Shown piece by piece: positions 11,693 to 21,996 of a stretch of DNA of 64,000 nt (its first letter is position 1; every line of letters starts with the position of its first letter). A program made the translations under genes and the position numbers. This DNA is from Pseudevernia furfuracea. Taxonomy: Eukaryota > Ascomycota > Lecanoromycetes > Lecanorales > Parmeliaceae. The stretch is taken from NCBI GenBank assembly GCA_022315425.1, contig JAIUPT010000020.1:2108001-2172000 (forward strand), read 5' to 3'. The notes beneath the pieces were generated by a model. It was not told where the DNA came from. It did no database searches and was given only the letters and a program-made list of their open reading frames with translations.

Positions 11693-12370
11693 TCAAGACT
11701 CCTTTCTAGAACGGTGAAGGGCAATCACTTCGTTAACGCATTCCGAGAATTCGAGCTCTATCTCTGTTGCTCTCATCCCGTTCCTCCAGGCCACCATTAT
11801 GTTACTCTTTTGTAGGTCGCTCGTCGTTGGGAGAGCAATTAAGGGCCGCAGAACTTCGGAGATAAGGCTCCGCACGCTTAGTTCTATCGGTCTCATAGGC
11901 GTTGTTTCGATTGTCTCCGTCCATATGATCTTTACCGTCCGGAGTGTAGGAGCTGTCAGAAGGACCCGGCGAATTTCGTTGACGCTCGTCTTGGTAATAT
12001 CCCCATAAGCGCAGCCGGCGAGTCCGCATGAGTGCCAATGGGACAAATGAAACATTCCAAACCTGATGTGTGCCTTTCTTATGAAAGGCAGAATCAGCAT
12101 CATAGGTTCCATTTGGAAAAGAATCGAACTGAAGTGAATTCGCTGCGAGGCAAAGAAGGTCCAATAATTTTCCCCGTAGAAGACCTCCTTTGCCTCGTAG
12201 GATGTCTGGCGACATGTTTCAAGGATTCTGGAGTGAAAGCCAAAACTACAGTAGCCGTGTGCTTCGGAATCGTCCCGAGATGGTGCTTTGATCAATGGCG
12301 ACTTGAAGGAGCGTAGCTCTCGATAGATCTGGAAACGTATTTCTGGTGGTAGTGAGAGAAAGGAAGGCAT
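11693..12370 (-). CDS. 2EXR/F-box-like fungal protein, copy 1
   Basis: Single exon, 225 aa. The frame is open upstream to 12685, but the start at 12370 is chosen because the family begins right there with MPSFLSLPPEIRFQIYRELR, the leucine-rich LPPEIR..IY motif of the fungal 2EXR/F-box-like group. Typical follow-ups are present: a Cys plus Glu helix (ILETCRQTSYEAKEVFYGEN) and a FFASQ strand. The C-terminus is helical and ends near VNEVIALHRSRKES. Members of this group are very numerous in Pezizomycotina and mostly lack known function; some resemble F-box adaptors, which would place it with ubiquitin ligases, but no function should be assumed. A second copy lies at 28849-29583. It is divergent from the rhomboid gene at 13011. 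Confidence 0.8.
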   Translation of the reverse strand: MPSFLSLPPEIRFQIYRELRSFKSPLIKAPSRDDSEAHGYCSFGFHSRILETCRQTSYEAKEVFYGENYWTFFASQRIHFSSILFQMEPMMLILPFIRKAHIRFGMFHLSHWHSCGLAGCAYGDITKTSVNEIRRVLLTAPTLRTVKIIWTETIETTPMRPIELSVRSLISEVLRPLIALPTTSDLQKSNIMVAWRNGMRATEIELEFSECVNEVIALHRSRKES

Positions 12371-13010
12371 AATTGCGGCCCTAGCCTGGCTAATAGATGG
12401 AAATAGATGGTATTGTAAAGGAATTCGAAAAGGCAAGGACAAGCTGTAGAATGCGAGATTGCGGAGTTGGAGATAGAAGGAAAGAGAATGATAGAAAAGG
12501 CTGGAGAGGAACTTGAGGAAGCAGTGGTACAGGCTGAAGGGAAGGAGGAGACAAGGAAGCGGCTTGGCACAGCTTGGTGGCCAACTCCACCCACTTCCTG
12601 GGTAGTCTTCCGATTTGACGACCGTCCATAGATTAATTTGCGTGGGATTGGGTATATCCGTACGGAGTACTCCGTATGTCCCCAAAAATATCCTTCATGC
12701 AAGGGATGTTAGTTGTTATTGGGCTAAGACGCTGCTGCATGGACCGCATCCCTGTATTTTTCAAACACGGTTAGTGCAGTATTGGCGAGGGACAAATGGC
12801 TGGCGAGCAAGGGAGCAAGAAACAATAAAGACAACTACGAGCCGACCATGCTGCCGTGCAATTCATATGCTACTCATCCGCCTACGAAGAGACTCAGGCC
12901 AGTCGTCAACAACAGCAAACGACGAGCCAACTTCAAGACGGCCCGCTCGAAAATCGTAGGCCGGATCGTTCAACCCGCCCTTAGTCCTGCCGACCTCTTC
13001 ATCCACAGCG
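12371..13010. other. Divergent intergenic region
   Basis: 640 bp between the 2EXR-like gene (reverse) and the rhomboid gene (forward); it must hold both promoters. Overlapping frames in it are not convincing. I see no repeat or RNA gene. Confidence 0.5.
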
Positions 13011-14060
13011 ATGACCTTGATCCGTAACTTGAATACCCGGCCACGGCTTGGACCCCCGGGACATAGCATCCAGCTCCCAAGTCGCTTCTTGAAGCGGTCA
13101 AGCCAACGCTATGCTCGCCCGGGACAGGTACGTGATCCATGCTTCTTAAGACTCACCGGTGCTAAACAGTCCCGCTCCCACCAGGTTTTCCCACCCCAGC
13201 AAAAACCGCGGATGAACCCTATATTCAGACGACCGCCATGGTCTTCCCACAGACGCTACAATCAAAATAGCCACAGCGGCTACACCCCTGAATCGACATG
13301 GGCGCGCAACAAGCCAACAATAGTCGTCGGGGGTGTTATTGGCCTTTGCTGCGGTACATTCGTCTGCCAATGGACCGCTGCAAAGCAGGCGCAACGGGGA
13401 GATTCCGCCTTGTCAGACCTGACCCAACGGAATTTCATCAGCTCGGCCGAAAACACCCGAGAAGGACGTTGGTGGGTGATGATCAGCAGCTCGTTCGCCC
13501 ATGGCAGCCTGCTGCATCTGGGCGTCAACATGTCCGCCTTGTGGGGGTTCGGAACCGGTTTCGTCGGACTGTTCGGCGTACCCTCCTTCGTGGCAGTGTG
13601 GCTTCTCTCCGCGGCCGCTTGTTCGGCGGCCCAGATCTCCTGGGGGGAGACGCAGGAAAGACTGCGTAGGGAAATGGCGGACCGACACTGGGGCAAGCAG
13701 CCCGAGGATCCCGCAATACTGGGCATACGCATCAGCAGGGAAAGAGCCTTGGCGATATCCGGCGGCAGCGGAGCTCCCGGGCCGCATTACGGAGGAAGTG
13801 TAGGTGCTTCGGGGGCCATCTGCGGTCTGATGGGGACCTTTTTGTGTCGTTTGCCACGGATGTCGGTTCAGCAGTTCTTCATCCTCCCGATGCCTCTCTG
13901 GCTCGCCCAACTCGTCTTCACTGCAGGAAGTGCGTACTGTATGGCCAATGGCTACGCCCCCTTGATAGGACACGCGGGACATTTGGGCGGAACGGCAGCC
14001 GGCATTGGTTACTATTATGGAGCCGTGCGGCCCTGGTTGCGGAGGACGGGGAGGATCTAA
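13011..14060 (+). CDS. Rhomboid family intramembrane serine protease
   Basis: 349 aa read as one exon. The Arg/Ser-rich, acid-poor N-terminus (about 100 residues) looks like a mitochondrial targeting sequence, so an inner-membrane location like that of yeast Pcp1/Rbd1 is likely. The rhomboid core follows: SSFAHGSLLHLGVNMSALWG (the H...N motif of helix 2), catalytic serine in GASGAICG (S267), and catalytic histidine in GHAGHLGGTAAG (H321/H324). Helices alternate as expected for a six-helix core plus one at the N-terminal side. Mitochondrial rhomboids cleave imported membrane proteins such as dynamin-like GTPases; the substrate here is unknown. A possible 42-nt intron (13128-13169, GTACGT to ACAG) keeps the frame and would remove 14 residues of the presequence. 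Confidence 0.88.
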   Translation: MTLIRNLNTRPRLGPPGHSIQLPSRFLKRSSQRYARPGQVRDPCFLRLTGAKQSRSHQVFPPQQKPRMNPIFRRPPWSSHRRYNQNSHSGYTPESTWARNKPTIVVGGVIGLCCGTFVCQWTAAKQAQRGDSALSDLTQRNFISSAENTREGRWWVMISSSFAHGSLLHLGVNMSALWGFGTGFVGLFGVPSFVAVWLLSAAACSAAQISWGETQERLRREMADRHWGKQPEDPAILGIRISRERALAISGGSGAPGPHYGGSVGASGAICGLMGTFLCRLPRMSVQQFFILPMPLWLAQLVFTAGSAYCMANGYAPLIGHAGHLGGTAAGIGYYYGAVRPWLRRTGRI

Positions 14061-15172
14061 GCCCATTCAAAGAACGATATCCGGCATCGTCGCCGGTCGT
14101 ACCCTTACGGGATCGCCCCGGGTACGCCGAGGGTACGCCGAGAGACCGTATGCCGCCGCCGATGTCTGTTCAAGACCGGACGACAAATCCCCCACGGCCC
14201 CTTTAACGAATTCAAAGTTCGGAAACTCACGACCACGGGCGAAATCTACACATGGCCTTTCTCGGCGGTCCCAAGCCGAGCTCAGCCTCTTCACTCCCGT
14301 GTGCTTGAGGAGGAGACCCAAGAGGCCCGAACCTATGACAATGATGCATCGTGTATTATTATAAAAACAAGCTACGACCGCTATGAGGAAGGAGAGAAGA
14401 GGGAGAAGAAGAAGAAGAAAGGCGGGATTTTCGGTCTCTTGTACTAGGTAGGACACACGCAGCCTTGATCATAGATCACATACTTAGAGCCGTGGGGTCT
14501 ATCTGTTCGTTCATTCTATAGAGGTAGAAGACTTCATCCATGCTACGTATCTACATACTCTTCTTGGAAGAGGTATGAATGACGGGAAAACCGCCGTGCG
14601 AGATACCAAGGTCTAATCTTGGGGAAGAAGGGTGCTGAGATCAGAAGGTGGGTATGACGGGAAAACCGCCGTGCGAGATACCAAGGTCTAATCTTGGGGA
14701 AGAAGGGTGCTGAGATCAGAAGGTGGGTATGACGGTTGGAACTTGCATTCTTCTTTGTGAAACATCTGAAGGTAGGGAGGGGTATATGTAATTATAATGG
14801 TACTAAGTCCATTCCGTTCATGCCATTCTCCAAACATACGCTGGAACACCTGAGAGCCTTGGTATGCCATACCTTTCCCTGCCCGCCTATATCCCTGGTT
14901 CCAAATTCTCCAACAACCGTGCCGTATCCGTTGAGGGGTATCGGGGTATCGCCAAACACAAGGGGTGAAGTACAGTTGTATCCAACAACTCCAATTCGCT
15001 TGGAAAATTCAGAAAGGCCGTAACGCTAATTCGTAATACCTAAATGTAACTTTGTCATCGTCGAAGGCGTGTAGGTCTTAGCCCACGACAACAGCGAGTA
15101 TCACCATGACAGCCGCGTACCTGCCATCGCATTAGTTCCCCTGCCCAAACTTTTCCATATCTTAGGCGTGAC
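14061..15172. other. Intergenic region with a tandem duplication
   Basis: No supported gene. A reverse-strand frame at 14067-14456 has a hydrophobic start but otherwise reads as the antisense of GC-rich 3' sequence, so I leave it out. The notable content is the 75-bp tandem repeat listed separately. Confidence 0.55.
14579..14728. repeat. 75-bp tandem duplication, two perfect copies
   Basis: The unit starting ATGACGGGAAAACCGCCGTG at 14579 is repeated exactly at 14654. The first 8 nt begin a third copy at 14729 before the match ends. No difference is visible between the copies, so the duplication is recent. Confidence 0.95.
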
Positions 15173-16778
15173 TCACGTGGCAATAGCCTTCTTCCAATCC
15201 TGTACGCTACCCGGTTTGGTCATCACGTCCGGACTCAGCGCACACAAGCTTCCCACTCCAACCATGGTACTGATGACTAGCCTCGCTAGTATCTGCGGTA
15301 CGAATTTGAAGACGATGATGGTGGACAGGAGGCCAAAGGCTACCACGATCACCGGTGTCTCTAGTGCAGTGCCGGATCGAAAATTTGATCGGGGGGTTGA
15401 AGGAGATACGCAGAGGAGGTCTGAGTCTTTGTTCAAGAAGGCGCTTTCGGACTCGACGACGGGGGCGTGCTTGGTGATCCAGGAGCGGTAAGCGGTGAGG
15501 TCGGCGTGGGAAGCAGGTTCGAGAGACTTGGTCAGGTTGCTATAGGAGGTGAGGGCACGGTCTAAGTAAATTTGGTTAGCAACCTTTGGCGCGGTGCAAG
15601 ATGGAAAGCGGCGACTTGCTGTATTGCTCTACTTTCGCAAAGCTTCTCCCCACCAGATCCAGCCTGTGCCATTGCAACTGAGATGGCAGCTTCGCCTCCG
15701 CCCTCCGCGAAGCCGGTCTCCTCACACTGTTCTGTTCCTCGTGCGCAATAGCATCATCTAGATCTTTCAGCTGGTCCTCCATCTCGGATATCTCATCTTG
15801 CAGGTATAGTAGCATGCGATTGTTCAGCATTTCGAACTTGCGATATATGGGCTTCAGCAATGCATCGTCCTTGGAGTGAATATTTGATGCCAGGAACTCG
15901 TAACCTGTCACGCTGACCTTGGGCCGAGGCCGCTCTTGATGTGAAGTGCCTCTGATCAGTTGATGTGGAAGCCTTGGTGACATCTCCGACAATTCGACGC
16001 CAGCGTCGTGAGCAGTCTGGGCCAGCATAGGCGGTGATGGCGCGTAGTAGGCCTCGGGGCATTGGTTATGGTCAGTCTCGAGTGAGGGCCAATGCTTGTG
16101 GCCGAACGCTAAATTGCGGTCAGTGGCAGGGGCAGGGTTGAGCTGAAAGCCGTATCGTTCCATGCGGTAGGAGTCTTGCGAGTCTTGCTCGGTTCCGGAC
16201 TCGTCAAAGACTGTGGGCAGCTTGTGCTGCATAACGGGGGAGCCCTGATCCGGACTGCTCGACCGCACCGAGATTCCAGAATCTGAGTGAAGACTGCCTC
16301 GTCCCCACGCGCGCTGCACGCCATCTTGTATCGTTCGCACTTCGAGATCGCTGTACCTCGGAGAGCGTTGGGGTTGGGCCATTATCCTCGGAGAGCTGGA
16401 CTTGGAGCTTTCGCATGACGATAGATCCTCCTCTTCCGAATGATCGTTCTCATGATCCTTCTCCTCCACTGTGTCGCCGTTGGGTTCATCCTCTTCATGT
16501 TCCATGAAGGCAAAGACATCGAGGTTCTGTTTATTTGAGTCGCCTATACTCCGAGACCGATCATGGCGTTGTTCGATCTGCTTGATTGGCTCTTTCTTCG
16601 CGTCTGGCCGCTTGGAAGGTCGTAGGCTCGACGGGAAGATTGATCTGGGCGTTATGGTAGCATTGCTACTTGCTGAAGAGACGGTAGATATGACCAATGG
16701 AGGGGCCTTTTTGTGGGAGGACGAGGAGGAAGATGACTGCTTCGAGCGCCGGCGTCGAGTTCCCCCGAGGGAAGGCAT
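15173..16778 (-). CDS. DUF6594 family membrane protein, with GC-AG intron
   Basis: Model: exons 16778-15620 and 15561-15173, 515 aa. The start MPSLGGTRRRR is the ATG nearest to a body that begins basic and serine-rich; an ATG 17 codons upstream is possible. Residues 1-280 are disordered and acidic. DUF6594 begins near VTGYEFLASNIHS, with the hallmark IYRKFEMLNNRMLLYLQDEISEMEDQL and the predicted coiled pair. The second exon gives RALTSYSNLTKSLEPA, then TALETPVIVVAFGLLST and two further hydrophobic segments: the C-terminal membrane hairpins typical of the family. The 58-nt intron has a GCAAGT donor, a TGCTAAC branch site and a TTAG acceptor; no GT donor gives an equally good family match. Function unknown; likely a membrane-anchored coiled-coil protein. 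Confidence 0.85.
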
Positions 16779-16803
16779 GGTGGGTACTGGTTCAGTCAAT
16801 CGG

Positions 16804-16865
16804 CGACATGGACAAATGCCGGGTACCAAGTGGTCGACATGGACAGATGCCGGGTATCAAGTAGT
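16804..16865. repeat. 31-bp tandem repeat upstream of the DUF6594 gene
   Basis: Two copies (16804-16834 and 16835-16865) beginning CGACATGGACARATGCCGGG, differing at three sites, all transitions. They start 26 bp upstream of the ATG at 16778, so they lie in the 5' leader or core promoter. Confidence 0.85.
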
Positions 16866-17123
16866 ATCAATTGGCACAACAGAAGAGACTCCCAGTCAGT
16901 AGCACCGTCCTGATCGTTCTGCTGTCATGTGATTCCTGAAGATTGGGGGCGGAATGGGTGAGGGGATCATGGATGGCCGGGTATGCGATAGGAAGAGGGT
17001 TCCGTCAGCACGGTCCAACAAGTAGACATATATTCAGAATTTAAGCATCTGCTCCCAAGTGTCCAAGAATAGGTAATGATCGACCCACACCACATGAAAC
17101 AATTGTCTGAGAACTCGAAGGGG

Positions 17124-17162
17124 CCATAGCCCATAGCCCATAGCCCATAGCCCATAGCCCAT
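17124..17162. repeat. (CCATAGC)n heptamer repeat
   Basis: 5.6 perfect copies of the 7-bp unit CCATAGC. Confidence 0.95.
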
Positions 17163-17307
17163 CCGAGGCAGGATGGAGCCAGTAGTGTCAGACTCAGAGG
17201 CACCTGCGCACCCTCTTCCTTTTGGCCTTGGAGCGGCAAACCTGCAAGTCATAACCTAGCAAATAATAAGGCGCAGGGCCTTACTACCTGTACCTTATTA
17301 TTAGTAC

Positions 17308-17341
17308 TTGCGAGTTGCGAGTTGCGAGTTGCGAGTTGCGA
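17308..17341. repeat. (TTGCGAG)n heptamer repeat
   Basis: 4.9 perfect copies of the 7-bp unit TTGCGAG. Confidence 0.95.
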
Positions 17342-17442
17342 TGGTGTTGGGATATGTCATCAGATTGCGCGAAGCCAATTGGAGTAATTTGTGGTGGGGG
17401 TGTGGGACGAAGATCCATCAGGAGGCGGCGTTTTACGGAATC

Positions 17443-17466
17443 GGGAAAAGGGAAAAGGGAAAAGGG
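17443..17466. repeat. (GGGAAAA)n heptamer repeat
   Basis: 3.4 perfect copies of the 7-bp unit GGGAAAA. Confidence 0.9.
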
Positions 17467-17790
17467 TTAAGGGAGGCTTGGCAGGCTTGGCAGTGGCTTG
17501 ATTTTGGCCGAATAGGGGACTTCAGTTTCATGCCGATGATGCATGTCTGACTTGGCTGCGCATAGTCAATACGGAGCCTCCTCTCCTGCTGCCCTGCTGA
17601 TCCGATTCTGCAAAACTGTACCTGACTCTTTGCTCGCCAAATCATCATCTAAAAATGTTGACTGCTTGAGCTCGTCCAACGTTTGCATGTAGAATACTAG
17701 CTCGACTAATAACGTATGACGAACGTGTCAAGAATCGAATTATCCCCCCCAGGTGCCCCTTGGAATCTATCTCATTCCATCTCCAACCCA

Positions 17791-20431
17791 TCATGCCGCC
17801 ACTCCGTTCGCTTGAGGCACAGCCGTCCCATTCTGCTGTCCATACTCATCCGCGGGAGGTTGTGGCGTACCCGATCCTTGCCTCTCTGCCAGTTGAGCTT
17901 TCTGCCGAGCCATCAAAGCTGCCTGCTCTTCCGCAGTCATGTGTCCTTGTTGAGTCGGAGAGCCAGATGATCTGGTCCCATTGACTAAAGGTGATGCTGG
18001 CGTTTGCGGATTGTACTGGGAAGAATGCGTGTGATAAAGCGTTGCAGGCCGCTGGGGAGGAGCTGTCGGGTTGGGCCCGGAGAATGATGAGCGTTGTTGA
18101 TGTGGAGATGCACTCCCGGCCGCTGGAGCAGAGCCGTAGCCGTAACCTTGCGGAGGCACCGCTCGTTGCTGATAGTCAGTCTGACTCCCTCGATAAGCCT
18201 GTGGTGGTTGGACAGAGTTCGGAGGACGGGCTTGGGGAGTCGAGTACTGCTGACTATAATTGTAATTGTAATTGCTCCCATTTTGGCCTACTCCGGAGTA
18301 GCCGCGGTATCCATTGTGGTAAGAACCGAAAGCCTGCGATGACTGCTGGCCGTATTGGCTGGCATAATTGGAAGATGAAGCCGCACGCTGTGGAGGTTGT
18401 TGCGTCTGAGGGGGATAGGTGGGTCGTGCACCAGCGGGGTAGTTGTATGAAGCAGGTCGATTTTGTTGCGGATTCTGAAGGTAGCCGGAATTTGATGATT
18501 GTCTGGATGCAGGCTGAGCGCCGTACCCAGACTGCTGTTGATAACGCGGGACTGGGGTAGCCGTTGGTGGAATATTGCTACTGCTGCGTGTGGGGGCATT
18601 TGTGTACGCGCTGGCAGCCTGTGGAATACCTGGAGTCGCTGCAGGCCGGATTGCTGCTCTTACGCCTGCAGCAGAATCGTCTGACTCCATGGTACCCTTT
18701 TGGTTCTTGCTCCCAACCTGTATTTTGGTGCTGATCCTGAGTGCACCTAACTTGTCGCCATCCAGCTTGGCAACTAGATAAGGTGGTAATGTAGACACAA
18801 TCAGGGTTAGCTGAGCCTTCAGCACCTCGTAAACGTCAACTTCTACCGATGACGGGCTGGTGGGAGTTCCAGTGAGGGCGGTCGACTGAGCGTTCTGTCC
18901 ACCCATGGTGCGTACGTTAGCTGTGAGTGTGAGATTTCTTATGCGCTGATGTGAGTCGAGAGTCTCAAGCAGGTCAGAGATTTCTGACAGAACAGTATCG
19001 GCTTCTTTGCTAGTCTCGGGGTTTTCAAGACTAACAATCTTGGACGGGTTCATTTCTTGCGGGTTTCCCTCAGGCTCCCAGGTTTTGATGGCTTCTTCAA
19101 TCTCCCCTTCATCTATACCATCTTCGTCTCCAACGCCGTTGGTCTCTGCTTCATATAATCCAGCATCCCTTATTCCCAGTAACTCGTGGTACCTCTGCTC
19201 CCCATATTTGCTCCACCAGAAGCGATTCTTCTGTTGCTCAGCGACGATCGCTCCAGAGTCATCACTGTCAGGTGCAAAGCTGGAGTACACACTGCGAAAC
19301 AATGCGTCCTCCTTCGCCTGGTTGTGCGCAACCATTGCCTCTTCTGATATTGAAGTCTGAGGCTCGCCAAAGCTCAAAGCTCGATCTCGCTGTTTGCGTT
19401 TAGATTCCGGGGATACAATCTGTGTAGAGGAAGGGACCGCATTGTATGTCAGCCACTGGCCAGTCGACAATGGTTGTGCTGTGTATCCATCTCGCCTGCT
19501 GGACTTGTTTTTGGACTCAGCCTCGGCGGGATTGTACCAATTGACGGACGAGCTTCTTGTTGCCGTATGTCTTGACAGTTTTGGTAGCGGTAGAGGAAGT
19601 AAGCCAGCTGGAGGTGGAAAAAGCTCCCCAAATGTGGGTGTATGTTTCTTGTCCTCGGTGTTGTTGACGCTATGTACTGGGACTATTTTAGTCGCAGTAA
19701 TACCATTCGGCAGTGCAGCCTCATTGAGTGGTACATCGGAAATGTTCGACTTCCGTAAGCTGGTAAAGAGCTGCCCTGTCCGGCCGCTTCCCATGTTGCC
19801 CAAGAGAGTCAGAACATTGTTTCCTGAATCATCGAAGCTGGTTTTAGCGTCTTGCTCATCCGACAATTCGCTTTTGATGTCTTTTGACAATCTGATTGTT
19901 TCAGGCCTGTCGATGATTTCCCTCAACACAAGTTTGTCAAGCTCATTTTTGACTGCTCTGGCGCGTGCTACCTCGGCACACGCTGCTTGATAGGATGACG
20001 AACTTAGTCCAGCACCGATCTTCTCCTGTAGTTCCTCCGTGATACTGGCCGTTGCATAGTCTACGTCTTTGACAACCTCGGCGATCGAAGTGTATGCGTT
20101 GCTCCTTATGAGAGTGGCGACGGTGGTTTTCTCAGCGGACTCGGTAAGCTTAGTACGCTTTGCATCATGGGGTTCACGTATAGAGGTGGCAATGGGGCGA
20201 TCGAACGTAGAAGGAGTGGTGTCTTGGCTGTAAAATGGGTTTAGTCAATATCAGTCTGGTGTTTGAGGGCGGTAGCGGCTTGTCAAGGATAGCTCACTCT
20301 CTCAAAATTTCCATTACATCGGCTAGCCATTCTTGGAACTTCTCCTGCTGATTCACTTTCCTGCCGCCATTCACTTCTCCTTCAACTTCCTCCACTCCTA
20401 GGGTGTCCGCCCGCTTTCGTTTTCCTGCCAT
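17791..20431 (-). CDS. 856-aa nuclear-type protein with prion-like tail
   Basis: Model: exons 20431-20298 and 20227-17791 (70-nt intron, GTGAGC to TTTTACAG), 856 aa. It starts MAGKRKRADT, a basic stretch that could be a nuclear localisation signal, then FQEWLADVMEILRD and, across the splice, QDTTPSTFDRPI. The first 480 residues include helical, conserved-looking segments: a RFWWSKYGEQRYHELLGIRD block, an acidic EIEEAIKTWEPEG block, LSEISDLLETLDSHQRIRNL, and LPPYLVAKLDGDKLGALRIS. The last 370 residues are rich in Gln, Tyr, Ser, Pro and Gly with many NYNYNYSQQY-like stretches, the composition of prion-like assembly domains. I do not recognise the family by name; the arrangement suggests a chromatin or transcription complex subunit, which is inference only. 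It shares a 708-bp divergent region with the PP28-like gene. Confidence 0.8.
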
Positions 20432-21139
20432 CCCCAATTATATTATCAGCTCCACAGAGCAAAGTAATATCTCAGCTGTCGCAAGCCTCGCTATTGGATC
20501 GCATTCAGCGCCAATGTCCTGAGCCTTCTGAGTTTCCAAGCTAGAACCACTGCTCCTAGAAACTTCGCATTGGTGTCACAAGACGAGGGCGGTGAGATCT
20601 GCCGAGCTTTCGAGATTTGCGATTGCCTAGGGGCGTTTTATGAGGTGTATTTAGCCAAATGCCGACAGTCTGTTTGAACTTTGGATGTTCTTTCAAGGCC
20701 TAGCCGTGCGGACGATCGACGCGAGGGTCGATGAAGGAAGTCGCGCAGCACCAGTCACCAAAGCAAAGACACGCGTGAAAAGCATCAACAGGCAGTTCTG
20801 CTTGAACGAAAACACACAAAACCAATGTAGTATTCAGCTGATTGTATTGATAAGTTGGCAAGGCAGATGGTGAGAGCGCTGAGGTGCAGTCTTTCTTCAA
20901 AGGCAGGAAGGCAAGCTAGCGGGTAAGGCTGTGGATATGCTGACTAAAAGCGCTGCAAACAGCCAGGGACTACCTTACCCCTCCACTGAGTCAAAATACT
21001 TGAAGTCTTGTGCACGCTCCTAGAGTAGACATCAGAGATTTTATACGCTACCTTTAGATTCCTCTTGAGCTCTTCCACCCAAAAGACCATTTTCATCGTC
21101 TCTCTCTACCCTCAGCACATCCCAAAAATCACTGCCAGC
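20432..21139. other. Divergent intergenic region
   Basis: 708 bp holding the two 5' regions of the 856-aa protein (reverse) and the PP28-like gene (forward). No repeat, RNA gene or further coding sequence recognised. Confidence 0.5.
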
Positions 21140-21996
21140 ATGCCTCCAGGGAGCAGAGGGCGAGCTGGAAAGTTCAGTAAGCCCACTAGAGGAGGTATGT
21201 CACTCGTCCTGCGATTGCCTTTCATACTCTTCGCTGACCCTTAACATAGGAGGCAAGAAATTCAGTAAGAATCTCACACCTCTAGATGCAGATGGCAACC
21301 CTACCAGCATGTGGGGGGTAAGTGGGCTTTGTCCCCTCCGCTTGTAACACAATCTGACACCGTGCTTAGGACCAGCGCGATGCCAAAGCCCAGTCGTCCT
21401 CCTCAGAAGAAGAGTCATCAGAGGAGGAAACATCATCGGAAGAAGAAGATCCAAATAAGCCTCCTATGACACGTGAACAGCGTCGTGCTGCCGCCAAAGC
21501 AAAGAAAGAGGCAGTTATCAAGAAAAAGTCCACAAAAACCGCCGCTCCAGGTGACCTACCATCATCTTCGTCTGAGGAAGAAGACGACGATGATCTCGCC
21601 CCCGCCAACCCAAATCATACCGCCAAATCCCGCTCCCAAGCCTCGGCTGCTCCCATCCAACCTACAGACGGCCCTTCGAAATCCTCAAAGTCTACTCCAG
21701 TCAGTCAGCTCTCCCGTCGCGAGCGTGAGGCTCTTCAAGCGCAGCAAGCAAAAGAACGATATCAGAAGTTGCATGCCGAGGGCAAGACCGATGAGGCGAG
21801 AGCAGATCTCGCAAGGCTAAGTCTGATAAAGGAAAAACGAGAGCAAGAGGCCGCAAGAAAGAAGGCAGAAAAGGAGGAAAAGGAAAGTATAGAACAGGAG
21901 CGACAGAAAGAACAAGACGCGAAGGAGCGTAAGAAGAGGGAGGCTGCCATGGGAACCGGTGGGCCTAGCGGGAAAGGCGGCAAGAAGAAGCCATGA
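21140..21996 (+). CDS. PP28/PDAP1-like casein kinase substrate phosphoprotein
   Basis: Model: exons 21140-21194, 21250-21317, 21370-21996, 249 aa. Introns are short (55 and 52 nt) with GTATGT/GTAAGT donors. The N-terminus is basic and Gly-rich (MPPGSRGRAGKFSK, then GGGKKFSKNLTP), followed by Ser/Glu tracts (SSSSEEES) that are textbook casein kinase II sites. The family core is at residues 150-200: SRREREALQAQQAKERYQKL then HAEGKTDEARADLARL. A Lys/Glu-rich single helix (IKEKREQEAARKKAEKEEK) leads to a GTGGPSGKGGKKKP end. The animal homologue is a heat- and acid-stable 28-kDa phosphoprotein that binds PDGF; in fungi the role is not settled, so only the family is claimed. Both splice joins restore the frame exactly. 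Confidence 0.9.

Larger units (their letters stand above)
16866..17790. other. Intergenic region with three heptamer microsatellites
   Basis: Between the start of the DUF6594 gene and the 3' end of the next reverse-strand gene. No gene seen. Three unrelated 7-bp microsatellites fall within 340 bp (listed separately). Confidence 0.6.

Noticed and set aside
14067..14456. 129-codon reverse frame with a hydrophobic start
   Set aside because: No recognisable domain, basic Arg-rich remainder, and it overlaps the GC-rich 3' side of the rhomboid gene.
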